Source of the DNA: Gammaproteobacteria bacterium
GTDB taxonomy: Bacteria; Pseudomonadota; Gammaproteobacteria; Burkholderiales; Rhodocyclaceae
Assembly (NCBI GenBank): GCA_018825305.1
Contig: JAHJEO010000012.1
Location: 1-54,847, forward strand
DNA: 54,847 bases
Direction: 5' to 3'
Under the pieces are notes generated by a model that saw nothing but the letters and a program-made list of their open reading frames with translations, ran no database searches and was not told the origin of the DNA. Position 1 is the first letter of the stretch. The number at the start of each line of letters is the position of its first letter. The position numbers and the translations under genes were made by a program. This document shows, one piece after another, positions 1 to 6,632 of this stretch.

Positions 1-69
1 CGGCATCCCGGCATCGGCTTGCTTGAGAAAACCGATGATCTGTTCGTCGCTGTATCTGCTCTTCTTCAT
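1..69 (-). CDS. IS3-family transposase OrfA, N-terminal fragment cut by window edge
   Basis: The first 23 codons of a minus-strand reading frame run off the left edge. They read MKKSRYSDEQIIGFLKQADA..., the typical start of IS3-family OrfA proteins, whose N-terminal helix-turn-helix binds the insertion-sequence ends. A second in-frame ATG lies three codons upstream at 78 and is preceded by GGAG. The rest of OrfA and OrfB would lie outside the window, so whether the element is intact cannot be judged. It marks the left part of the window as mobile DNA. Confidence 0.75.
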   Translation of the reverse strand, partial: MKKSRYSDEQIIGFLKQADAGMP

Positions 70-200
70 GTCCGTCATTCTCCATGGTTTGACGGACTTC
101 ACTAACTATCAGGTGGTACGGGCTACAGGGAGCAGGTCACTCAGCCCATGTGGCTGGAATAATGGTGAGTTGAAAGACATTTCGGAAAAAGCTGTGGGGC

Positions 201-572
201 CTAGAACGGGATTTCGTTATCGGCCATGTCCTCAGTTAACTCATCTGCGGGAGCTTCATGTGCAGGCACTCCCGATATATCCCACACTTGAGCTGCATGC
301 GAATCGTAATACTCCGCCTCAAGAAGATATTGCAGCCAACGTGCTCGCGCAGATTCACCACTTGGGGATGATTCTTTAGCCCACCTCACGGCGAGTGGCA
401 ATGGCGCATTAGGATTTTCGTTTGAATAGGTCCACGAATCACACTCAACAAACCAGTCTCCATTGCTCGCTCTCTGAATGTGAAAGACTGCACTTGGAAA
501 ATGATCTTGATCTGTGCCTGCCAGTTCAACAAAGCGGGCCACGTGGTCGAATGTGAATGATCGTTTAATCAT
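201..572 (-). CDS. Hypothetical protein, 123 aa
   Basis: Soluble protein of 123 residues with an acidic C-terminus (ELTEDMADNEIPF). I do not recognise a family. A good ribosome-binding site (GGGAG) lies 6 bases before the ATG, and the gene follows the putative nuclease gene by 16 bases on the same strand, so the two are probably co-transcribed. Base composition is lower in GC than the core genome, which suggests recent acquisition. No signal peptide or membrane segment is visible. Confidence 0.55.
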   Translation of the reverse strand: MIKRSFTFDHVARFVELAGTDQDHFPSAVFHIQRASNGDWFVECDSWTYSNENPNAPLPLAVRWAKESSPSGESARARWLQYLLEAEYYDSHAAQVWDISGVPAHEAPADELTEDMADNEIPF

Positions 573-588
573 CTGTAACTCCCTGATG

Positions 589-1197
589 TCATTTGAGATT
601 GTATTTTTCCTTCAGCGCATTTCTGATCTTTTCCCTTTCCGTTTCATGTTCTATTCCTTTCGCTTTCCAGGTAATAGAAAATGCCTCACCAAACAGTGAT
701 GCGTGATGGCTGATGGCCGAAGCAGTAGCTGCCAATCCGCTTGCCAAAGAAAGCTTCGGTAAGCCACGTCTGGCAAGACCAATCGCACCCTCGATCTGAT
801 CTATCGCAGCTAGCGGATTCGCCATAAATTCACCATTCGCGAACCTAAGTAGCGTCAGCCCCTTAAGTGCAATCTCGTTCTGGCGGTAAGTGAAATCGTT
901 CCACTCGCTGCGTGACATAAATCCGCCGCTTCCGCTTTTGTCGTAGCCATCTACTTCAATAGCGACTTTCGGGTTTACTCCAACAACCACCACAAAGTCG
1001 ATGAACCGCTGCTTTCCTCTGCTATCAGTGAATGGATATTGGAAGATAACGTCGCAAGGATTTATGCTCGATGCTTTGGATAGTACGTTCATAAAGAATA
1101 GATATTCATACTCGGAATTAGCTCGGAGTGAATACCCGTAAATTTCTTCAAAATCTCCCCATGTCTCTGGCTTCCGACTGGCGGTCACTTTTGCCAT
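589..1197 (-). CDS. Putative DUF559/Vsr-like nuclease
   Basis: The 202-residue product has a central block reading RFIDFVVVV...KVAIEVDGYD, then an Arg/Gln-rich helix and KGLTLLRFANGEF. A buried Asp, then E-x-D on the next strand and a final LRF strand is the pattern of the DUF559/Vsr branch of the PD-(D/E)xK nuclease fold, so a DNA-cutting activity is likely; this is fold-level inference. The ATG at 1197 is chosen because AAGGAG sits 8 bases upstream; a GTG one codon earlier is possible. The gene has lower GC than the core and is followed by the 123-aa ORF, a possible two-gene accessory or defence unit. Confidence 0.55.
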   Translation of the reverse strand: MAKVTASRKPETWGDFEEIYGYSLRANSEYEYLFFMNVLSKASSINPCDVIFQYPFTDSRGKQRFIDFVVVVGVNPKVAIEVDGYDKSGSGGFMSRSEWNDFTYRQNEIALKGLTLLRFANGEFMANPLAAIDQIEGAIGLARRGLPKLSLASGLAATASAISHHASLFGEAFSITWKAKGIEHETEREKIRNALKEKYNLK

Positions 1198-1200
1198 CAC

Positions 1201-1452
1201 GATCTCCTTGCTATATGGCTTTCACTGGGGGCGGCGATAGGTGTCATTGATTGCCTATTGCCTTGCAGATTGAAGCCACCCATCAAGTGCTATGCAGAGA
1301 CACTATATATGCATATGACAATCCACATATCAACTGTATGGATTATGCCATTCGGCCATTTGCAAATACTCACACCCAACGTCATACGGCGCGAACCATA
1401 GCGTCATGCCGTATGCTTTATGAAATTACGTTAGTTCGGGAGAATCGCATCC
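1201..1452. other. Intergenic region between nuclease gene and umuC
   Basis: AT-richer stretch of about 250 bases upstream of the nuclease gene and downstream of umuC. It contains an 8-bp inverted repeat, CATACGGC at 1383-1390 and GCCGTATG at 1408-1415, with a 17-base spacer, which could be a regulator-binding site or hairpin. No convincing gene is seen. Confidence 0.4.
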
Positions 1453-2718
1453 TCAATCGACGCACAAAACTTGATCCCACTTCGTCGTAAATCCCGGCGA
1501 CATCCTCTCCCGCTTCATCCTCCACCCCTTCTCAACCCCCTCCGCCGCTGAACGCAGCGTTCCAGAGCCCCACTGGGCGTTGATCCGGTCCATCACCCGC
1601 ATTAGCTTCGCGTTGTCCTTCGCTGACGAGAACAAATCCCCCTGCCGGTTCGCTGCATCCGACAGGTTCATCAGCGCCACCCCCGCCTTCTGGTAGTCGT
1701 AGCCTGACCGGTAGATGCGCTTGAGGCCCCATAGCGCCGCACGGGTCAGATAGAGCGTGTCGTCGCTTGCCTGCGGCAGTGGAATGGTTCGGCTCGGGTG
1801 GTACTGTGGGTGCTCGGGTTTATGGAGATTGGTTCGGATATAGATCTGCACCATGCCGGCCAAGGAGCCCTGGCTTCTGAGCTTTTCCGCCGCAATGGCA
1901 ATGTAGCTGGCCACGGCTTCGCTGAGGGACGGGAGGTCACGCACATAATGGCCGAAGGAACGGGAGGAGATGATCTGCTGCTTGTTGGGGGCGGCTTCCT
2001 CAAGCTCGATGCAGGCAATGTCGTTCAATTCAGCGATGGTTCGCTCCATCACCACGGAGAACTCTCGTCGCAAGGTTTTGGCTTCGGCCGTGCACAAGGC
2101 CTCCACGGTCGTAATGCCGCGCTGGGCAAGCTGTTCCGAGAGCTTGCGGCCAATGCCCCAGATTTCCCCGACCTCGATGCGACCGAACAGCCGGCTGCGC
2201 TCCTGTGGTGTCATCCGGGTGAAATCGCAGGCACCGTTATCTCCGGCAAGGTTCTTCTTTGCACAGTGATTGGCCAACTTGGCCAGCGTCTTGGTTTCGG
2301 CAATACCGACACAGACCGGGATGCCGACCCACTGCTTCACCCGTTGGCGGATGGTTTGGCCGTACTGGACGAGATCGAACTGGCTGAAACCATCGAGGCC
2401 GAGAAAGCATTCGTCGATGCTGTAGATCTCTTGATCAGGGGAGAACTGCCTCAGCACCGCCATCATGCGGTTGCTCATGTCGGCGTAGAGGGCGTAGTTG
2501 CTGGAGAGGGCGATGATGCCGTGCTTCTTGGCCAGATCCTTCATTTGGAACCAGGGGGTGCCCATTTTGACGCCAAGGGCCTTGACCTCGTTACTGCGGG
2601 CGACGGCACAGCCATCGTTGTTGGAGAGGACGACCACAGGAACATTTTCCAGCTTGGGGTTGAAGACCCGTTCGCAGGAGACGTAGAAGTTGTTGCCGTC
2701 AACCAGAGCGATGGTCAT
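1453..2718 (-). CDS. umuC: UmuC-type translesion DNA polymerase V subunit
   Basis: A 421-residue Y-family DNA polymerase catalytic subunit that copies past damaged bases, together with processed UmuD, during the SOS response. The N-terminus [16 protein letters not shown] carries catalytic Asp7, and SIDECF carries Asp102-Glu103. The full palm, fingers, HhH and little-finger regions are present, ending in [10 protein letters not shown] as in UmuC. The start at 2718 is chosen over the longer open frame because it matches the family N-terminus and because the ATG overlaps the TGA of the upstream membrane-protein gene (ATGA), implying translational coupling. It is the last gene of the lexA-like/umuD/umuC cassette. 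Its nearest relatives are likely on integrative elements. Confidence 0.95.
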   Translation of the reverse strand: MTIALVDGNNFYVSCERVFNPKLENVPVVVLSNNDGCAVARSNEVKALGVKMGTPWFQMKDLAKKHGIIALSSNYALYADMSNRMMAVLRQFSPDQEIYSIDECFLGLDGFSQFDLVQYGQTIRQRVKQWVGIPVCVGIAETKTLAKLANHCAKKNLAGDNGACDFTRMTPQERSRLFGRIEVGEIWGIGRKLSEQLAQRGITTVEALCTAEAKTLRREFSVVMERTIAELNDIACIELEEAAPNKQQIISSRSFGHYVRDLPSLSEAVASYIAIAAEKLRSQGSLAGMVQIYIRTNLHKPEHPQYHPSRTIPLPQASDDTLYLTRAALWGLKRIYRSGYDYQKAGVALMNLSDAANRQGDLFSSAKDNAKLMRVMDRINAQWGSGTLRSAAEGVEKGWRMKRERMSPGFTTKWDQVLCVD

Positions 2719-3131
2719 CGATGTAGGATGGCCTTGGCCCGTTCGAACAATTCGCGCAGTGTCCCGTTCCAGAACCACACCAGACCGCACATCCAGTACA
2801 GGGAGAGCGAGGCCGGCCAGTTGACGTTGCGCATTGCATCCAAGGCGTCGGGATCGACAATCGACCAGTAAAGGGCATAGCAGCCATCGACGCACCACCA
2901 GGTAAGCAGCAGCATTAGCGGCCAGTCACGCCAGCGGCGTTCGACCGTGACATGCAATGACCATCCAGCGGTCAGATAGGTGAAACCGGCCATGATGAAG
3001 GAGATCGGGATATCCCAATCGGGCGCATTGTAGATAAATGAACCGGCAATCAGCAGGCCCAGACCGATCGCCAGTGTCACGAGCTTCCACGGGCGGCGAT
3101 ATTCGACAGATTGGGCAAGGATGGAGTGCAT
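2715..3131 (-). CDS. Small integral membrane protein between umuD and umuC
   Basis: 138 residues with about four hydrophobic segments (roughly 17-35, 41-60, 70-90 and 107-125), so probably a four-pass inner-membrane protein. I do not recognise a named family. Its TGA overlaps the umuC ATG, which ties its translation to umuC. Its position inside an SOS mutagenesis cassette is unusual; it may be cargo that uses the damage-inducible promoter, or may have a role in the response. Confidence 0.6.
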   Translation of the reverse strand: MHSILAQSVEYRRPWKLVTLAIGLGLLIAGSFIYNAPDWDIPISFIMAGFTYLTAGWSLHVTVERRWRDWPLMLLLTWWCVDGCYALYWSIVDPDALDAMRNVNWPASLSLYWMCGLVWFWNGTLRELFERAKAILHR

Positions 3132-3146
3132 GGGCAGGACGTGGGT

Positions 3147-3347
3147 TTAGCTCGCGAAGTTGTACTGAGCCCTCACCACCGCCCCTTTGTCGAGATCAAC
3201 CCGACAGGCATGGCGTCCATAGCTTCTCGTTTCGCCAAGATAGGTCAATGTGCTACCAGGGTTGGCGTTGCCTGGGCTGAGGCCATGGGCGCTGGCAAAT
3301 GCCTTGAGTTGCTCGGTGGTCATGCCAGGCTTGATCTCGGCACACAC
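3147..3347 (-). CDS. Small hypothetical protein, 66 aa
   Basis: A 66-residue protein starting at a GTG placed directly after the TAG of the upstream membrane-protein gene. The segment GMTTEQLKAFASAHGL resembles the helical start of small BamE/SmpA-like domains, and the C-terminal half is rich in beta-strand residues (GRHACRVDLDKGAVVRAQYN). No signal peptide is visible with this start. Function unknown. It is retained because it fits tightly into the same-strand cassette between umuD and umuC. Confidence 0.45.
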   Translation of the reverse strand: MCAEIKPGMTTEQLKAFASAHGLSPGNANPGSTLTYLGETRSYGRHACRVDLDKGAVVRAQYNFAS

Positions 3348-3971
3348 CTAGGTCACGCGCTCACGGCCTGTCGCCAGCGAGTAATAAAAGTAGCCGATGT
3401 AGATTAGAAGACCGTAGCCGATGGTCCACCAGATCCACTTCTTGATCGTCGGGTAATAGGGGGAAGTGCGAACCCAATGCTTCCACGACAACAGCAGTAA
3501 GCCCAGAACCCCGCCGAGGAGGCACAAGACATGGAGTGCCTCCATTGAGATCAGCCCTTGCTGAGAATTGCCGGGGTTGAACGGCGACCACGGTTGGACA
3601 TCGATGTGCATGAAAGCATCCAGCCAGATGTGGGACCACGCCCCGATCAGCGCCCCGATCCAGAAGGACGGGAGACTCACGGTTTCGGCACAGCCCAACC
3701 AGCGGGCCTGCCCCGGGGAAAGCTTGCTGTTCCAGTAGCGCAGCCCCCATTCGACGGGCTGCTTTGCGAACAGAGCGGTTACGATGGCCGCCAAGGTGAC
3801 GCCCAGATAGGTGTGCATGAAGCGATGCATCGGGTCGCCGGTCAGCAGAAAGGCGACGATGGGCTCAATGTCGATGGCGCAGTTGGCGACGACGAATGCG
3901 CTGAGGCTAACAGGCCGGGTGATGCCCTTGAACAGCAGGCCGGGGCCGAAATGAAATGGCGTGATGGGCAT
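3348..3971 (-). CDS. Multi-pass membrane protein, DUF4184/YdjM-like
   Basis: 207 residues beginning MPITPFHFGPGLLFKG, with conserved His and Asp in early segments (FHFGPG, DIEP, HRFMHTYLG, HIWLDAFMH) and about five membrane segments. This His/Asp-rich pattern is typical of the YdjM/DUF4184-like membrane proteins annotated as putative membrane-bound metal-dependent hydrolases; the reaction is unknown. A ribosome-binding site (GGAGTG) precedes the ATG. It lies downstream of umuD in the same cassette. Confidence 0.6.
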   Translation of the reverse strand: MPITPFHFGPGLLFKGITRPVSLSAFVVANCAIDIEPIVAFLLTGDPMHRFMHTYLGVTLAAIVTALFAKQPVEWGLRYWNSKLSPGQARWLGCAETVSLPSFWIGALIGAWSHIWLDAFMHIDVQPWSPFNPGNSQQGLISMEALHVLCLLGGVLGLLLLSWKHWVRTSPYYPTIKKWIWWTIGYGLLIYIGYFYYSLATGRERVT

Positions 3972-4021
3972 GTCGCACTCCAGGCTGGGGGATCACGCTT
4001 TCAGGATAGCGCCGGGCAGGC

Positions 4022-4510
4022 TCATGGGGTGAGTCTGGCAGTATGGACGCGATGAATGCTCCAGAGCACGACACCCCAGACGGTCAGGGTCTGCTCACCC
4101 GTGACCAGGATATCCCGGTGCCCCGTGGCCCCGGCACGCAGCAGGACGCCATCGGGCATGAGGCAGAGCTGCTTGACGGTGAATTCCCCATCGACCACGG
4201 CGATGACGACGCTGCGGTCGGGTGGGTCGATGGATCGATCGACGACCAGCAGATCGCCATCATGCAGGCCGACGCCAGTCATGGAATGGCCTTTGACCCG
4301 AACGAAGAAAGTGGCTTCCCGGTGCTCGATCAGGTGCTCGTCGAGACTGAGGCTGTCCTCAAAGTAGTCGGCGGCGGGGGAAGGGAAGCCAGCGGGAACG
4401 GGTTTAGCCAGCAGCGGGTAGCTGGGCACATTTACAACCCCCGATTCTGGCAATGAGGGGAATGGAATGCCTGGCCGGGGGATTGCCCTGGCTATGTTTG
4501 GGCAGGGCAT
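4022..4510 (-). CDS. umuD: UmuD-type self-cleaving mutagenesis protein
   Basis: 162 residues of the S24 (LexA/UmuD) peptidase family. The cleavage site is VPAGFPSPAADY, giving Ala40-Gly41. The catalytic dyad is Ser76 (in KGHSM) and Lys113 (in DGEFTVKQL). RecA-stimulated self-cleavage would yield UmuD', the partner of UmuC. The N-terminus is about 16 residues longer than in E. coli UmuD; the ATG at 4510, two bases after the upstream LexA-like gene, is accepted, though a GTG near residue 28 is possible. Three other genes separate it from umuC, unlike the usual adjacent umuDC pair. Confidence 0.92.
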   Translation of the reverse strand: MPCPNIARAIPRPGIPFPSLPESGVVNVPSYPLLAKPVPAGFPSPAADYFEDSLSLDEHLIEHREATFFVRVKGHSMTGVGLHDGDLLVVDRSIDPPDRSVVIAVVDGEFTVKQLCLMPDGVLLRAGATGHRDILVTGEQTLTVWGVVLWSIHRVHTARLTP

Positions 4511-4512
4511 GA

Positions 4513-5106
4513 TCAGTCGCGATAGCGCCGGACGAGGCCAGTGACCACCCCGAAGATTTCGAGTTGGCCTTTTGGGCGGATGACGGGGTAAGCCGGGTTG
4601 TGGGGCTTGAGGATAAACTTGCCGCGCTCGGTTGCCAGCTCTTTCAGGGTGAATTCATCATCGACGATGGCGATGACGAAGTCACCGGCCTTGGCGGCTT
4701 TGGTGCGTTCGACCACAACCAGATCGCCATCATGGATGCCAGCATCGATCATGGAATCCCCTTTGACGGGAACCATGACGGTACGCGATGGGGTGCGCAC
4801 AAGATACTGGTCAATCAGAAGCAGTTCGCCCTGGCTGCCTTCGATCATGTCAGGCGCACCAGCACGGACGGCGGTCTCGGCCAGTGATCGCTCGAAGAAT
4901 CGACTGCTGGGTATCCAGGCTCCATTGTCCGGAGCTTTCTCGACAAATCCGGCATCTTCCAAACGCCCCATCAAGGCGCTGGCGGCTGCCTTGGAGGCGA
5001 AGCCCATCAGTTCGCTGAGGCGCTGGAAGGGCGGAATATGGCGGTTCTCGGCGTAGTAGTCGCGGAGGCGGTCGAGATGTTCTGTATCGCGGTTGGGGGC
5101 GGGCAT
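4513..5106 (-). CDS. LexA-like SOS repressor of the umuDC cassette
   Basis: 197 residues with an N-terminal winged-helix region (about 10-60) and a C-terminal S24 peptidase domain. The cleavage site is Ala82-Gly83 (VRAGAPD), and the dyad is Ser118 (KGDSM) and Lys155 (DEFTLKEL). It should bind operator DNA and be inactivated by RecA-induced self-cleavage. The ATG start is immediately preceded by a promoter with two TGAAC-N4-GTTCA palindromes, so it probably represses itself and the downstream umuD-umuC genes. It is likely an element-encoded paralogue rather than the chromosomal LexA, whose gene is not in this window. Confidence 0.88.
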   Translation of the reverse strand: MPAPNRDTEHLDRLRDYYAENRHIPPFQRLSELMGFASKAAASALMGRLEDAGFVEKAPDNGAWIPSSRFFERSLAETAVRAGAPDMIEGSQGELLLIDQYLVRTPSRTVMVPVKGDSMIDAGIHDGDLVVVERTKAAKAGDFVIAIVDDEFTLKELATERGKFILKPHNPAYPVIRPKGQLEIFGVVTGLVRRYRD

Positions 5107-5119
5107 GATGAATTGACGA

Positions 5120-5133
5120 TGAACGGACGTTCA
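5120..5133. promoter_or_regulatory. Operator 1 of the LexA-like repressor
   Basis: Palindrome TGAACGGACGTTCA, i.e. TGAAC-N4-GTTCA. It lies just downstream of the predicted -10 element of the lexA-like gene, where a bound repressor would block transcription. Confidence 0.7.
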
Positions 5134-5137
5134 CGTA

Positions 5138-5167
5138 ATATCACCATGAACAAACGTTCAGTGTCAA
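5138..5167 (-). promoter_or_regulatory. Promoter of the lexA-like/umuDC cassette
   Basis: On the minus strand a perfect -35 TTGACA (5167-5162) is followed, 18 bases on, by TGATAT (5143-5138). Operator 2 fills the spacer and operator 1 lies just after the -10, a classic arrangement for repression. Confidence 0.65.
5147..5160. promoter_or_regulatory. Operator 2 of the LexA-like repressor
   Basis: Palindrome TGAACAAACGTTCA, the same TGAAC-N4-GTTCA form as operator 1, with centres 27 bp apart. It occupies the -35/-10 spacer of the cassette promoter. Confidence 0.7.
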
Positions 5168-5310
5168 CCGATTTCACTCTCCGGGAGGTAATCAGAACAA
5201 CAGGATTCTGGTCGGCAGCAAGTATCGGGCAAGAAAACCTGTCCCGGCGCGGTTCTCTGTGGCGTAGCCGCTGTGTAATTTACCTAATGATTTCGACGGG
5301 GAGGCAAAAA

Positions 5311-5880
5311 ATGCGCAAAGCGACCACCGATACCCGCCTGCTGCTGGACATTCGTTCGATCATGCGCGAAGTTCACAACGCAGTCGGTCACAAGGTCTTG
5401 TATCGCTGGAACAGTCATCGCGTCGACATGCCGGTGGCAACAGTGCTGACGCTGACGTCGCCAACTGTGTTGAGCGTCAAGCACGTCGCCGGCACCCTCC
5501 CGAATGAAGTAGTCGACCTGACCTACACGGGCTGTAACTACGGTGGCCGGCGCGCCTGGTTCGTGTGCAACCGGATCGGCTGCTGCCGCAAGGTCGCGGT
5601 CCTTTACGAAACGCCGAAGGGCTTCCGGTGCCGCCACTGTGCCCGGGTAATTTATCGGTCGACGCGTGAGCGCGAGTACGACCGGATGCTGCGACGGGCG
5701 CGCAAGTCGCGTGCTGCGGTCGGTGGTGGCAATAATCTGCTGGAGCCATTGCCGGAGCGGCCGAAGGGGATGCACTGGGTGACCTACGACCGGTTGTTGA
5801 GGTCAGAGGCGGCACTATGGGGAGAAATCAGCAGCGCCGCTTCTGAACGGGCAGCAAAGCCGCATGTTACGAACCGATGA
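5311..5880 (+). CDS. Zinc-ribbon protein of unknown function
   Basis: 189 residues. The centre holds CNYGGRRAWFVCN, CCRKVAVLY and FRCRHCARVIY, a set of paired cysteines typical of a zinc ribbon, followed by a very basic segment (REREYDRMLRRARKSRA), so nucleic-acid binding is plausible. Similar small proteins are common on integrative elements. The start at 5311 is chosen because GGGGAGG lies 7 bases upstream; the reading frame is open further upstream but that part overlaps the cassette promoter. It is divergent from the lexA-like gene, and its 3' end overlaps the converging 224-aa gene by 14 bases. Confidence 0.6.
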   Translation: MRKATTDTRLLLDIRSIMREVHNAVGHKVLYRWNSHRVDMPVATVLTLTSPTVLSVKHVAGTLPNEVVDLTYTGCNYGGRRAWFVCNRIGCCRKVAVLYETPKGFRCRHCARVIYRSTREREYDRMLRRARKSRAAVGGGNNLLEPLPERPKGMHWVTYDRLLRSEAALWGEISSAASERAAKPHVTNR

Positions 5881-6541
5881 ACATGCGATGAACGCGCTCT
5901 GCCTCGTCGTCGATCCACGGCTCCGGAAGGGTGGCCAAGACCTGTTGGCCAAGCTCTTCCGTCTGGACGCCAGATAGATAACGGTTGATCTCAGGTTCGG
6001 CGAGGTTTCCTTGTTTGAACAGGTGCTCCGCCATCTCTCCCGTCACATCGAAATGCTGACCGAAGAGGCGCTCCACAACTACGGTGCAGCCCGCAAGAAT
6101 CCTGCTCGAAGAAACGTTGTGAGCTGCTTCATAGGCCGACAGAAAGTCATACGAGCCTTCGATATCGCCAAGCCCAAGACTGCCGTAGTGATCGTACTCA
6201 TCAAAGGCGAATTCAGCGACTGCTCCGCTGATTTTCCAGCACACCACTTCGAGATACCGTGCCTGGCGGCGACTCTCGTTCTGCATCCATTTTAGATTGT
6301 TCACCCATGCCGCCTTCGGCAGGGCCAGATGACACCGGGCTGCCCTGCTCATGTTAGGCATGATCATCGCCTTCACTTTGATGCCAACCGCTGCGAGGGT
6401 GATCGCCTGAACCACGCCATTGATCGCAATCGCCTTGAGGAAGTCCTTCACTCCTTCTTGATTTACTGCTACGTAGCCCATGAAATCTTGGTGGATTATC
6501 GTGCCCGTAGGTTGGGTGCTGGGTATGGTGTAAGTGTTCAT
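5867..6541 (-). CDS. Hypothetical protein, 224 aa
   Basis: I do not recognise this protein. The middle (about 105-160) reads AVAEFAFDEYDHYGSLGLGD...YEAAHNVSSSRILAGCTVVVERLF, helical with several acidic and His residues; a distant resemblance to M41-type peptidase C-terminal domains came to mind, but no HExxH motif is present, so no activity is claimed. A clear ribosome-binding site (AGGAG) precedes the ATG. It sits downstream of the island ATPase gene on the same strand. Confidence 0.5.
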   Translation of the reverse strand: MNTYTIPSTQPTGTIIHQDFMGYVAVNQEGVKDFLKAIAINGVVQAITLAAVGIKVKAMIMPNMSRAARCHLALPKAAWVNNLKWMQNESRRQARYLEVVCWKISGAVAEFAFDEYDHYGSLGLGDIEGSYDFLSAYEAAHNVSSSRILAGCTVVVERLFGQHFDVTGEMAEHLFKQGNLAEPEINRYLSGVQTEELGQQVLATLPEPWIDDEAERVHRMFIGS

Positions 6542-6632
6542 GGAAATCTCCTGATAAGAAAAGGTACTGCAGCCACTATGTGGCCGCTGTGATCTGCGAA
6601 GTTGGCGCGGGTGAATTCAATGTTCACCACAT

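Noticed and set aside
5038-5310. N-terminal extension of the zinc-ribbon protein
   Set aside because: It overlaps the lexA-like gene and its operators; a strong ribosome-binding site sits before 5311.
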